Source of the DNA: Planctomycetota bacterium
GTDB lineage: Bacteria > Planctomycetota > Planctomycetia > Planctomycetales > Planctomycetaceae
DNA length: 64,000 nucleotides
Direction: 5' to 3'
NCBI GenBank assembly: GCA_023417655.1
Contig: JAEZFD010000014.1
Coordinates: 62,001 to 126,000 of the forward strand
Below, one piece after another: positions 8,317 through 16,287 of this stretch (position 1 is the first letter of the stretch; each line of letters starts with the position of its first letter). The notes below the pieces were generated by a model that ran no database searches, was not told where the DNA came from, and saw only the letters and a program-made list of their open reading frames with translations. The position numbers were made by a program, and so were the translations under genes.

Positions 8317-8778
8317 TCAGGAATCGATTGCAGGTAAGATTGGCATTTCAACGCGGCCTGCCAGCGAAACCACGACATGCTGCAGCGGGAGCCGAGGCAG
8401 CTGTTGTGCATCGCGAGTGAGATCACGCGTGGTTGCTTCGAAGAGACGCAGGTAGCCTGCCGTGGCGTCTGGGGTTTCCAGTCGTCGCAGCGGGATCAGC
8501 TGTTGAGCGAGATTGGACCGGCATGAGTCCGCCATCCGGAAGACCGCCCGTTTGTCCGTCCGCCGGGAGAAGCAGTGAACATCCAGCAGGACGATCAGCT
8601 CATCGGCAGCGTGCTGGCGGCGGGCAGGTTCTCTCCCTTGCGTCAGCCAGAATTCCATCCACGCAGGCAGGCCGGTTGCATCCAGCGGGACGCCGGGGAA
8701 CTGTGTGGGAATTTGTCCTCCCAAGGCGGCCTGCCAGTATTGCTGCACATCGGCAGTGAGATCTGCGAGGCTGATCAT
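8317..8778 (-). CDS. Tail terminator-like protein
   Basis: The protein has 153 residues from ATG 8778. A longer frame from 8826 adds 16 residues but no better start. It opens 'MISLADLTADVQQYW', has a charged 'WLTQGREPARRQHAADELIVLLDVHCFSRR' region cut by short turns, then a helix 'MADSCRSNLAQQL' and C-terminal strands. An alpha/beta protein of this size with an internal 'vdvhcFsr' strand followed by an R..L helix resembles the lambda gpU/HK97 tail terminator class (DUF4128-like). It lies between the gp10-like completion gene (8868-9299) and the tube-like gene, the usual place. Assignment is by order and pattern only. Confidence 0.4.
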   Translation of the reverse strand: MISLADLTADVQQYWQAALGGQIPTQFPGVPLDATGLPAWMEFWLTQGREPARRQHAADELIVLLDVHCFSRRTDKRAVFRMADSCRSNLAQQLIPLRRLETPDATAGYLRLFEATTRDLTRDAQQLPRLPLQHVVVSLAGRVEMPILPAIDS

Positions 8779-8867
8779 GAATGAAGAATCCTTCAGGGAG
8801 AATGCCGGATGTGGCGATGGCGGCACTGGTGATTTGCGGTCGACAGCGAAGAGAGTTCAGTCCCGCT

Positions 8868-9299
8868 TTACCTCAGGCGGAACAGGCTCGCGAGAGTCGT
8901 TCTCAGCTGTAACAGGCTCTTTCGCACCATGGCGAAGGGGGCCATCTTTGAAGTGCCGTATTCGAGGTAGGGGACGTAACTGACCTGATTGCTGGCCTTC
9001 ACGTGACTGATCTGACCGTCGTCCGCGAGTTCCGCCTGGCCCTGTCCCCGTCCTTCACTGACACCGACCGTGCCATCCGCTTCCCCCCCCGCCGGGGCCG
9101 AACCGCCCAGCTGTTCCAACGCGGCGACCCAGGCGGAACGAGATCGGCCGGTCTCAACAGGATTCGCTTCGACGATCGCCTGCAGGCACTGAATCCCGGC
9201 CTGATGGATCAGCTCGCGACGTGCACTTGCCAGCGGCGCACTCGCGAGGTCCCGGATCCGTTCGGCTGCATCGCCTTCAACCTGAAACTCGATATTCAT
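8868..9299 (-). CDS. HK97 gp10-like tail completion protein
   Basis: The protein has 143 residues from ATG 9299. Two hallmarks of the HK97 gp10 / tail-completion family are present. The first is a helix followed by 'PVETGRSRSAWVAAL' at about residues 46-61. The second is 'VPYLEYGTSKMAPFAMVRKSL' near residues 109-130; I split it here from the preceding 'ASNQVSY'. Family members are ~110-150 residues and join neck to tail in siphoviruses and in gene transfer agents. It ends in a basic 'FRLR'. This is the most secure identification in the phage-like cluster and anchors the reading of its neighbours. Confidence 0.65.
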   Translation of the reverse strand: MNIEFQVEGDAAERIRDLASAPLASARRELIHQAGIQCLQAIVEANPVETGRSRSAWVAALEQLGGSAPAGGEADGTVGVSEGRGQGQAELADDGQISHVKASNQVSYVPYLEYGTSKMAPFAMVRKSLLQLRTTLASLFRLR

Positions 9300-9355
9300 G
9301 ACTCAGTCTTCGAAGAGGATGCAATCGGGACACTGCGAATTGACGGGCACTCACA

Positions 9356-9730
9356 TCACCGCCGCGAATCGGAGTGGGCCACGCACTCCAGTCGCAGCAC
9401 GCCGGGGATCGCCGACTCGGTGACGGTCGCAATTTCAAATCGAGTCTCTTCCGCCATGAGCCGCGCCGACGTCAGGACCATCCCGCAGGGGACGTCCTCT
9501 GCCCGCACTAGAAACCAGCGTCGCGTGAGATTCATCGTCGCCGTACTGGAGGTCGTCCGAACCTGTTCGCTCTGACGGATTGCCTGCAGCGTCGTTGAGA
9601 ATGTCGACTCTCGCAGCTGCCCTGATGTCGGATCGTAGTCCTGTCGGACTTCCTGCAGAGTCACCGGCCGTCCCCAGTCGTTCAGACTCTGCTGCCAGTC
9701 CTGACTCGCGAGCTGAGGAAGAAAAGTCAT
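9356..9730 (-). CDS. Head-closure/adaptor-like neck protein
   Basis: The protein has 124 residues from ATG 9730. It begins 'MTFLPQLASQDWQQSLND' and then runs into beta strands: 'GRPVTLQEVRQDYDPTSGQL', 'STFSTTLQAIRQS', 'TRRWFLVRAEDV', 'TRFEIATVTESAIPGVLRLECVAH'. Small all-beta proteins with 'vtl....dydp.tG........t....', followed by an 'rr.flv.aedv' strand, are typical of phage head-closure or head-tail adaptor proteins of the SPP1 gp16/HK97 type. It lies 56 bp upstream of the gp10-like gene, as such genes usually do. Identification is by fold and order, not by a unique motif. Confidence 0.45.
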   Translation of the reverse strand: MTFLPQLASQDWQQSLNDWGRPVTLQEVRQDYDPTSGQLRESTFSTTLQAIRQSEQVRTTSSTATMNLTRRWFLVRAEDVPCGMVLTSARLMAEETRFEIATVTESAIPGVLRLECVAHSDSRR

Positions 9731-9800
9731 TTCAGTGGTCCTGTCTGTTCACGCAGAGAAGGTCGAGATGGAGGCAGACATGTCAGTCGCGTGCTGACCA

Positions 9801-10052
9801 TCACCAGACGTGAGCGAAGATCAGATTCACAACGTTTCCGAGTATGAATGCGACCCCTGTCAGCAACGGGGTCAAGCCGTACTTCCAGCGTTCAATCGCC
9901 CTCAATCGTCCTTCATGGTCGCTGCTCACTTCTGACACCACAGAGAGCGAGACTCGCAGACTCTCGAGCGTGACATTGATTCGTATGAGCGATTCGAGGA
10001 TGCGGTCCACCGATTCCTCCAGCCGCCAGCGATCTGCCGATGAATCTGACAT
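9801..10052 (-). CDS. Small XhlA-like membrane protein, holin-like
   Basis: The protein has 83 residues from ATG 10052, chosen because GGAGGAACGC directly precedes it. Residues 8-50 form an amphipathic coiled coil ('LEESVDRILESLIRINVTLE', then 'DHEGRLRAIERWK'). One membrane segment follows at ~55-78 ('LTPLLTGVAFILGNVVNLIF'). A coiled coil, a 'GRLRAIERW' element and a single C-terminal membrane helix is the layout of haemolysin XhlA and related small phage holin-like proteins. It lies between the gpW-like and adaptor-like genes. A lysis role is possible, but no endolysin gene is visible nearby, so function is unproven. Confidence 0.5.
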   Translation of the reverse strand: MSDSSADRWRLEESVDRILESLIRINVTLESLRVSLSVVSEVSSDHEGRLRAIERWKYGLTPLLTGVAFILGNVVNLIFAHVW

Positions 10053-10092
10053 GCGTTCCTCCTTGACCGAGTGGGCTGCGGTTGAATTCATT

Positions 10093-10359
10093 TCACACAT
10101 CGGCCCGATTGACGGACCATCGCGGTTTCTGGTCCAGCAGCTTCTGATACATGTCGCGAGCAGCCAGCAATGCGTTGAGGTTTGCCGCCCGATCAGTCGA
10201 TTGACCCGCCGCTCCACCCACGCTGTATTTCAGGGCCGAGAGCTTGCCGTCTCGAACCAGATTCATCAGATCAAGATCGATCTGGGCGAGAATCCCGCGG
10301 ATCTGTTCTTCGGAAAGTTCGGATCCGGTGACGCCGTTCAAATCAGTGAGATCCGACAT
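10093..10359 (-). CDS. gpW-like small head-tail joining protein candidate
   Basis: The protein has 88 residues from ATG 10359, with AAGGA about 6 nt upstream. It is mostly helical: 'SEEQIRGILAQIDLDLMNLVRDGKL', then 'SALKYSVGGAAGQSTDRA', then a second helix 'NLNALLAARDMYQKLLDQ'. A helix, a short beta turn containing 'v.ys.gg....dra', and a second helix is the arrangement of the lambda gpW family, which closes the connector below the head. Family length is 60-90 residues. If right, it is notable because gpW has no use without a head. The match is by pattern, so confidence is modest. Confidence 0.4.
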   Translation of the reverse strand: MSDLTDLNGVTGSELSEEQIRGILAQIDLDLMNLVRDGKLSALKYSVGGAAGQSTDRAANLNALLAARDMYQKLLDQKPRWSVNRADV

Positions 10360-10401
10360 GGTGTTCCTTCTGGAGAGTGAATGGCGACTCGCATGGTGAG
10401 T

Positions 10402-10599
10402 TCAGCGCGTGAATGAATGCCCGTTGCCAGAGTGTGACCACAGCCCGTCTTCGTGATCGCGGATCTGGGCGTAAGCGAGCAGCCGCAGTTGCTGGTCATA
10501 GTCCAGCTCAGAGAACTCACGTTCCGTAAGCCGCATCCGTTCGCAGGTTCTCAGAATCTGGTAGTCCAGCGTCCGCGCGAGAGACAGCGATTCTTTCAA
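10402..10599 (-). CDS. Small helical protein, possible second tail-assembly chaperone
   Basis: The protein has 65 residues. Its start overlaps the end of the upstream 10596-11135 gene by four bases, which implies translational coupling. It is helical and charged ('LTEREFSELDYDQQLRLLAYAQIRDHEDGLW'). The phrase 'D...lrLLAYaqiR' resembles the short second tail-assembly chaperones of siphoviruses and gene transfer agents, normally made by frameshift or overlap with the first. It lacks any enzymatic motif. Its place, upstream of the neck genes rather than just before the tape measure, is unusual for a chaperone, so this is a weak proposal. Confidence 0.4.
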   Translation of the reverse strand: MKESLSLARTLDYQILRTCERMRLTEREFSELDYDQQLRLLAYAQIRDHEDGLWSHSGNGHSFTR

Positions 10600-11135
10600 T
10601 CGGAATGGGCTGCCGGGCCGCCAGAAAAAGACGCCTGTGCCGTGGTCAGATGATCTTCCAGCAGATTGCTCAACCGACAGATCTGGCGACAGAGCACAAC
10701 CAGATCACCGGCCGCGAAGCCCGCCTGCTCCAGTTCGGAAAAGACCGACAGGGCATAGTTCTTCCAAGGCTCTGCGCCGGCCTGTTCACCCGGCGGCACC
10801 GCATCGAATGCAATGTTCTCATCGCCACGCAGGCCCTCGACCACGGTCAGCACCGCCACAATCTGATGGTACTGGTCGAGTGCCGTGACATAGTCCGCAG
10901 CACTGGTGTCGGCTAGTGTCACGGCCAAACCCTGCGCGTCACGCAGCGGCTTTCCGGCGGAATCCCGCGCCACCTTCACCGGAGCCGTCGGAGGAAGAAT
11001 TCCCCGATTCCGCAATCGCTGATGGAAGCCCAACGGCAACGGCACCAGTTTGACCTGCAACGGGTCATCAGCTCCCCTCCGCAGGGAGACAACCGTCATT
11101 GCGGAATTCGTCAATGGTCGACCGGCAAATTGCAT
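10596..11135 (-). CDS. Uncharacterised first gene of the tail-like cluster, possible tail-assembly chaperone
   Basis: The protein has 179 residues from ATG 11135. A TTG at 11231 would add 32 residues and is preceded by GGGGGTGAT, so either start is possible. The first ~60 residues are beta-like ('VVSLRRGADDPLQVKLVPLPLGFHQRL'). The rest is helical, with 'DYVTALDQYHQIVAVLTVVEGL' and a C-terminal 'LVVLCRQICRLSNLLEDHLTTA'. There is no membrane segment or catalytic motif. A ~180-residue protein coupled by a four-base overlap to a ~65-residue helical one fits the first/second tail-assembly chaperone arrangement. It is the promoter-proximal gene of the minus-strand tail-like run; 158 bp separates it from the end of the GT39 gene. 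Function is unproven. Confidence 0.45.
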   Translation of the reverse strand: MQFAGRPLTNSAMTVVSLRRGADDPLQVKLVPLPLGFHQRLRNRGILPPTAPVKVARDSAGKPLRDAQGLAVTLADTSAADYVTALDQYHQIVAVLTVVEGLRGDENIAFDAVPPGEQAGAEPWKNYALSVFSELEQAGFAAGDLVVLCRQICRLSNLLEDHLTTAQASFSGGPAAHSD

Positions 11136-11293
11136 CGTGGTGATCTCGAGCGCAGATTGAAGAAAGCTCTCATCGCAGGCCGACTCTGTTGCAGTCACCC
11201 GCTGGAAGTGAGAGTCTGGGAACGACTTCAACCGATCACCCCCGGTTGCGCGGCGTTCCCGAACTTCAATGGATGAGATCAGCGAAGCATGCT

Positions 11294-12991
11294 CTACAGA
11301 GCATCCTTCCGACAGAAGATGGCCACGTAATTCATGCCGTGCGGAACCTGCGTCACCATCCCTCGCAGCACCTCACCCGGAGGAGCGAACTGATAGTCCG
11401 AGTGCGTGAAGGATTCCGTCTTCACCATGCCGATGAGACGATAGTCCTTCAGGAACTCCGACATGAAATCGATCACAAGCCGGTTGCTGTTTTCCTTCAA
11501 CAGCCAGGCGGTCGGTGCCGAGACATAGACCGCGATCTTCGGCTTCCCTTCCTTCACCTTGCGAATCATTTCTTCCTGCATCGGGAGAGCCAACGGGTGG
11601 ATCTCTGTCAGCGGATACATGTAGATATCACCGCTCACCAGTCGACGGCCGGAATAAAAGCACAACTGCGGCTCAGAACCAAAGATGACCATGCGGTCCT
11701 CAGGTGCCATGCGTTCCTTCAGGAACTCCGCGATCCTTGGGGATTCCACAAACGGATTCTGCCCGAAGAGGGTACGACACACCTGAGTCGGCGACATGAC
11801 GTACAACAGGCGTCCCTGCATCAGCAGCGGCAGCCCGGCTGCAGCAAGGCACAGAGTACCTGCTAGCAAGGTGCCCCCTTTCGGCTGTCGCCGTTCGAGG
11901 TGCTGCGACAAAGCGACAAATCCCCAGCCTGACAGCCAGGCGACGACCGGAATCGCCATTAGGAAGTAGTGTTCCCGAAAGTAATACCCCGGGCAGAGCG
12001 ACAGAAGGCTTAAGAACAGAAACGCACAAACCCAGACACGCTGTTCCCAGTTACGCTGACGAACCGCATGCACGGCACCAATGAGCGCCAGCAGAACGGT
12101 CGGCCAGGCCACAGTGAGGATGGGAAGGAAGCCCCGCAAAAAGTTGGCCGGTGCATTCAAAATGGAAAGCTGTGCCGTGTAGTCCCGGGGATAGATCACC
12201 GTCCAGGTGATGAACTCATCCCAGTCTCCACGCTGCCAGACGGCGACGCACATCAAGCCCCAAGTCAGGAGAACGCCTGCACTGTAGACCGCCGCCTGAC
12301 CGATGTTTCGCAGCAGGACTCGCGTCGATTGTGGGTATGGCAGCAATAGAGTGATGATCCCTCCGAGAATGACGAACGCGTGCGCATGCTGCTTCATCAC
12401 CGGGCCGAGTCCGATCAATGCCCCTGCGATGAGCAGGCCGAACCACTGTCTCTCACGCAGACTGTGGTTCAGACACCAGAGTCCTAACAGCGGTGGAACC
12501 ACGGCGAAGTGCTCAGCGTTCGCCACGAAGCCATGCATGACCGGGAGGACAGAAAGAACGAGAAAACTGACGGTCGCGAAGCCGGCCGCTGCCTGAGAAT
12601 AAAATTGCCGCGCCAGCAGATAGACTGCACCGGCGGTCATCAGATTCAGTACGAGCAGCCCCCCATGGATTGCGCGAACGGTCTCGCCGCCGATGGAGAA
12701 AATCAGGGCATAGGCCGCGTAAAGCCCGGGCCATTTCATGCTGTGAATGTCGTCGTAGAGACGCCCGCCGTGAATGAGGATCTGGGCCCCGTACGCGTAC
12801 TCCCCTTCATCACGTTCGATGGGCAGATCGATCAGCCGGAGCCGCGCTGCCAGCACTGCGACGACGATCAAGCTAAGCCCGATCCACCACCATCGCGGGA
12901 GTGAAACTGGAGCCCGTTCTTCGGTCTTCAATTCTTGATCCCCACTGTCAGCTGATAAGGCTGGAGCGATGGGGGATGCGGCATCGGTCAT
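11294..12991 (-). CDS. GT39-family membrane glycosyltransferase (ArnT/PMT-like)
   Basis: The protein has 565 residues from ATG 12991, preceded by GAGG five bases upstream; a longer frame from 13057 is not supported. After a ~50-residue cytoplasmic leader it has about ten to twelve hydrophobic segments. The first outside loop carries 'LPIERDEGEYAYGAQ', the acidic Asp-Glu signature of the GT39/ArnT/dolichyl-phosphate-mannose mannosyltransferase fold, where the acidic pair binds the metal or activates the acceptor. It should transfer a sugar from a polyprenyl-phosphate donor to a lipid or protein outside the membrane. Donor and acceptor cannot be read from the sequence. The soluble C-terminal ~130 residues contain 'MVIFGSEPQLCFYSGRR', common in bacterial GT39 proteins. 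Confidence 0.8.
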   Translation of the reverse strand: MTDAASPIAPALSADSGDQELKTEERAPVSLPRWWWIGLSLIVVAVLAARLRLIDLPIERDEGEYAYGAQILIHGGRLYDDIHSMKWPGLYAAYALIFSIGGETVRAIHGGLLVLNLMTAGAVYLLARQFYSQAAAGFATVSFLVLSVLPVMHGFVANAEHFAVVPPLLGLWCLNHSLRERQWFGLLIAGALIGLGPVMKQHAHAFVILGGIITLLLPYPQSTRVLLRNIGQAAVYSAGVLLTWGLMCVAVWQRGDWDEFITWTVIYPRDYTAQLSILNAPANFLRGFLPILTVAWPTVLLALIGAVHAVRQRNWEQRVWVCAFLFLSLLSLCPGYYFREHYFLMAIPVVAWLSGWGFVALSQHLERRQPKGGTLLAGTLCLAAAGLPLLMQGRLLYVMSPTQVCRTLFGQNPFVESPRIAEFLKERMAPEDRMVIFGSEPQLCFYSGRRLVSGDIYMYPLTEIHPLALPMQEEMIRKVKEGKPKIAVYVSAPTAWLLKENSNRLVIDFMSEFLKDYRLIGMVKTESFTHSDYQFAPPGEVLRGMVTQVPHGMNYVAIFCRKDAL

Positions 12992-13113
12992 CGGTGCCTC
13001 GTTGAAAAATCGCCTGTGTTTACAAGGTGGGACAGACAACCTTGTAGCAGCGATCACGCGGCCCGATCAATTGCAGCTCAGAGCCCAGCTGCTTCGGACG
13101 AGAGAAGACCGTC

Positions 13114-13431
13114 TTAGTCCTCACCGCCGACGTAGATGCCGTCGGCGCGAACTTCAACCGGGAAGACACGAATCGGACGACGGGCAGGCATGCAGAGAGC
13201 CTTTCCGGTGGCGACGTCGAATCGGGCTCCGTGACGAGGGCAGATGATCTCCGTCCCCGTGAACTTGCCTGTCGTCAGCGGCTGCCCGTCATGTGAGCAG
13301 ACATCTTCAACGCAATAGTACGTGTCATCGACTCGTAGGATCAGCGCAGGGATCTCACCGTCAATGATGAATTCCTTGCGTCCCAAATTGGGAATCTCGT
13401 CGAGATCAGCGGCACGTTCAAATTGCGGCAT
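13114..13431 (-). CDS. Rieske [2Fe-2S] ferredoxin-like protein
   Basis: The protein has 105 residues from ATG 13431; a TTG four codons earlier is also open. The cluster ligands are complete: Cys45-x-His47 ('CSHDG') and Cys64-x2-His67 ('CPRHGARFD') with the expected 16-residue gap. It is a single domain without a membrane anchor, so it resembles the soluble Rieske ferredoxins of ring-hydroxylating oxygenases or NirD rather than a bc1-complex subunit. Such proteins pass single electrons to a partner oxygenase or reductase, but none is encoded next to it. Its neighbours are the GT39 gene downstream and prs upstream, so its partner must be elsewhere. Confidence 0.85.
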   Translation of the reverse strand: MPQFERAADLDEIPNLGRKEFIIDGEIPALILRVDDTYYCVEDVCSHDGQPLTTGKFTGTEIICPRHGARFDVATGKALCMPARRPIRVFPVEVRADGIYVGGED

Positions 13432-13536
13432 GGGAAACTTCAAAGCGTGACAGAAACGATTGACTGATCCGTTTCACGTCGCAGACTGACAGCCAGCGAC
13501 GTGAGCACGAAGTCGAGCTCCACCAGTCGTTCAGAC

Positions 13537-14544
13537 TTAGCCTTCCGGAGTCGATTCCGGAAACAGCTGAGACACGCTGGTTCGATCATGGATCGACTGA
13601 ATCGCTTCCGCAAACAGTCGGGCCACCGACACAACGGTGATGTTGTGCGTCAACGGGTCGTTCTGCGGCTCAATGGTGTCTGTAATAAACAGCTGCTTGA
13701 TCCGGCTGTTCGCAAACTTCTGGGCGACGCCTTTGGACAGGGCTCCATGCGAAACCGCTGCATAGATGTCGTTCGCCCCGCGCTGTTTGAGAACTTCTGC
13801 CATCGCGAACATGGTGCCGCCGGAGATGGTGAAGTCATCGACAATCAGCACGTTCTTGTTCCGCACATCGCCGATCAGCTCGAGGACGTGTGCCGTCTCG
13901 CTGTGGTCATGTCGGGTCTTGTTTCCGATCACAACTGGGACACCCAGATAGTAAGCGTAGGCCGAAGCACTTTTCGCAAAACCAATGTCCGGACTGCAGA
14001 CGACCAGATCCGGAATATTCAGCGTGCGAATGTGATCGCACAGCACATAGCGTGCATAGAGATGATCGACAGGAATGTGGAAGAAGCCCTGAATCTGCGG
14101 GGTGTGCAAATCCATCATCAGGCAGCGGTCAGCACCTGCGGCTTCAATTGCGTCGGCACAGACACGGGCTCGAATGGAGACACGGGGCTCGTCCTTCTTG
14201 TCTCCCTTCGCATAGCTGAAGAACGGCACAACAGCCGTCACCTGCTGAGCACTGGCGCGCTTCAGAGCGTCGATCCAGAACATCAGCTCCATGAAATTGT
14301 CATTCACAGGGTGATGTGTCCCCTGGATGATGTAGCAATCGCGACCCCGCACATTCTCCAGAATGCGGACGAAGACATTCCCTTCGCTGAAGTAATGGGC
14401 CTCACAGGGAGTCAGTCGAACTCCGAGTTCATCGGCGATGCGTTGAGAGAGCAGCTTGTTGGCTGAACCAGCCAGCAGGGCCAGTTCGCCCTGCGGCGGC
14501 TGAAACGCGTGCGGCCGGGGGCCGTGGTTCGAGCGATGCTGCAT
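13537..14544 (-). CDS. prs: Ribose-phosphate pyrophosphokinase
   Basis: The protein has 335 residues from ATG 14544. It makes phosphoribosyl pyrophosphate from ribose 5-phosphate and ATP, feeding nucleotide, histidine, tryptophan and NAD synthesis in the cytoplasm. Visible signatures are the N-terminal 'GELALLAGSANKLLSQRIADELGV', given here in part, the flexible-loop 'FFSYAKGDKKDEPRVSI' and 'LMMDLHTPQIQGFF'. The PRPP-binding loop reads 'VLIVDDFTISGGTM'. Length is slightly above the usual ~315 because of short N- and C-terminal extensions. The loop sequence differs from E. coli Prs, as is common for class I enzymes in planctomycetes. No Shine-Dalgarno stands out. It is transcribed toward the Rieske gene, about 105 bp away. 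Confidence 0.92.
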   Translation of the reverse strand: MQHRSNHGPRPHAFQPPQGELALLAGSANKLLSQRIADELGVRLTPCEAHYFSEGNVFVRILENVRGRDCYIIQGTHHPVNDNFMELMFWIDALKRASAQQVTAVVPFFSYAKGDKKDEPRVSIRARVCADAIEAAGADRCLMMDLHTPQIQGFFHIPVDHLYARYVLCDHIRTLNIPDLVVCSPDIGFAKSASAYAYYLGVPVVIGNKTRHDHSETAHVLELIGDVRNKNVLIVDDFTISGGTMFAMAEVLKQRGANDIYAAVSHGALSKGVAQKFANSRIKQLFITDTIEPQNDPLTHNITVVSVARLFAEAIQSIHDRTSVSQLFPESTPEG

Positions 14545-14820
14545 GATCTACTTTGACTTGAAGGGAGGTCGGCGAGAGGCCGGAAAATCAGGAGTGTTGC
14601 ACGATGGTGATCGTGTTCCCGCATCATATCGGGCGCGACGGGAGTGACAAGGACGCCGGTTCAATCGTCCCAATTCCGGTATTGACAAAGGTTCTTTTCG
14701 GCAACGGATCCTTGAGTTTCTCTGGGAAAATACCGATCGGGGAGGATTTCACGCCTTTTTGCGTTCCCGTCGAAAAATGGCTCAAGTTTTCCCGAAACCG
14801 TGCAGTGCGCGGAGCAGCGG

Positions 14821-16191
14821 TCAATCCATCCGCAGCCACAGACATTTCAGGTACTCGGATTCCAGGCAGTTCATCGCCACCGGGTGATCCATGCCCGCTC
14901 CGGTCCGCATCAGAATCTGCGGTTTCCGTTCTCCGCAGGCCGCTCTCACGGTCCGGGTCAGATCATCCATGCTGAACAGCCCGGAACAACTGCAGGTCAG
15001 CAGCAACCCGCCGCGCTCCACAAGTGGAGCAGCCAGCTTGTTCAGGTCGTAGTATTTTCCCTGACCGATGACTTCTTCATCACGGCTGCGAATGAACTTC
15101 GGCGGGTCGAGAATGACCACGTCAAACGTCTTGCCGTTTCGCTGAATATCGCGCAGATAGCTGAACGCATCGGCGTGCACGAATCGGATCTGATTCGCTT
15201 TGTTTAGCTGGGCGTTCCGTCGGGCAACTTTGATCGCCTCTTCATCGAGGTCGACGGCCGTCACTTCCGAGGCCCCCGCCAGGGCGGCATTGATCGCGAA
15301 ACCGCCGTTGTAGCAGCAGAGATCGAGAACTGATTTCCCTTTGCAGAAATCCCGCAATCGCAGGCGGTTCTCCCGCTGGTCACAGAAGAAGCCCGTCTTG
15401 TGTCCTTCCGACGGGGTCACTTCATAGTTCACCCCGTGTTCCCGAATCGTGATCTTCTCAGGGCATTTCGGGGAGGCGAACCCATCTGCCATGAAGCCTT
15501 CCTGCTCCATGACCGCCGGACCAGGTCGGACAATCCAGTGCTTCAGGCCGAGCGATGAAGCAATCGTCTGGGCGATGGCTTCACCACGCTGGTACATCCC
15601 GAGTGTGAAAGTTTCCAGAGACAGCACGTCGTCATAGCGGTCAACGACGAGGCCGGGGAGGAAATCCCCTTCGGCGTTGACGATGCGGTAGGCATTTGTC
15701 ACGCGATCGAGCTGCAGTTGTTTCCGCGAACGGACTGCAAACTCCAGCTGGTCTTTCCACCAGTCCGTACTCGACGGCGGAGCGTCCCAGCTGAGAATCC
15801 GGACCGTCGCCTCTGCTCGCGGATTCCAGGTTCCATAGCCAAGTTTGATCCCATCGACGGTCTCAACTTTGACGAGATCACCGTGCCGGGCCTGTGGGGA
15901 AACTTCGGCAATCCGCTTCCGGAACACAGTCGGATGACGCGTTTCAGAGCGAAGGCGAACGACCGGGAAGTCACCAGCACCTTCATGGTTCAGTCCGCGT
16001 TGCACCAGCAGCGATGGATCCAGCGGAAACTTCGGGTCTTTGTCGCGTCGTTTTGCGTTCGGATGACGATTGTCCGTGCGTTCCTGCGGACGGCCATGCA
16101 ATCGACGCTGTCCGCTGCGAAACCCTTCACGACGTTGAGGGCGTTGATCGTCCCGTTCTGAATCGCGGCGATGATGAAATGGCTTGGGCAC
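14821..16191 (-). CDS. rlmI: SAM-dependent 23S rRNA cytosine methyltransferase, RlmI-like
   Basis: The protein has 456 residues from GTG 16191, with GGAAAG a suitable distance upstream. RlmI methylates C5 of cytosine 1962 in 23S rRNA. A ~60-residue Arg-rich extension precedes the catalytic protein. A PUA-type RNA-binding domain follows at ~75-150. Then come the Rossmann methyltransferase motifs: 'LDLCCYNGGF' (SAM-binding), 'VTAVDLDEEAI', 'DVVILDPPKF' (motif IV) and 'LLTCSCSGLF' (catalytic-cysteine region, motif VI). The phrase 'HKTGFFCDQRENR' just before motif I is typical of RlmI/YccW. E. coli RlmI is ~396 residues; the extra length is the basic N-terminus, probably an added RNA contact. It lies 96 bp after pgsA on the same strand. 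Confidence 0.85.
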   Translation of the reverse strand: MPKPFHHRRDSERDDQRPQRREGFRSGQRRLHGRPQERTDNRHPNAKRRDKDPKFPLDPSLLVQRGLNHEGAGDFPVVRLRSETRHPTVFRKRIAEVSPQARHGDLVKVETVDGIKLGYGTWNPRAEATVRILSWDAPPSSTDWWKDQLEFAVRSRKQLQLDRVTNAYRIVNAEGDFLPGLVVDRYDDVLSLETFTLGMYQRGEAIAQTIASSLGLKHWIVRPGPAVMEQEGFMADGFASPKCPEKITIREHGVNYEVTPSEGHKTGFFCDQRENRLRLRDFCKGKSVLDLCCYNGGFAINAALAGASEVTAVDLDEEAIKVARRNAQLNKANQIRFVHADAFSYLRDIQRNGKTFDVVILDPPKFIRSRDEEVIGQGKYYDLNKLAAPLVERGGLLLTCSCSGLFSMDDLTRTVRAACGERKPQILMRTGAGMDHPVAMNCLESEYLKCLWLRMD

Positions 16192-16287
16192 AGATGACTT
16201 TCCGACATCACAATCGCCGCCGCTGACATGGAAAAATCAGAAGACCGACGAGTCAAAGAAAATGGAATGATAAGGAGAGCAGGGGCT

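Noticed and set aside
3056..11231. Complete prophage with integrase and att sites
   Set aside because: No integrase, repressor, terminase, portal or capsid gene and no flanking direct repeats or tRNA were found.
13501..14466. Plus-strand open frame of 321 codons
   Set aside because: Antisense shadow of prs.
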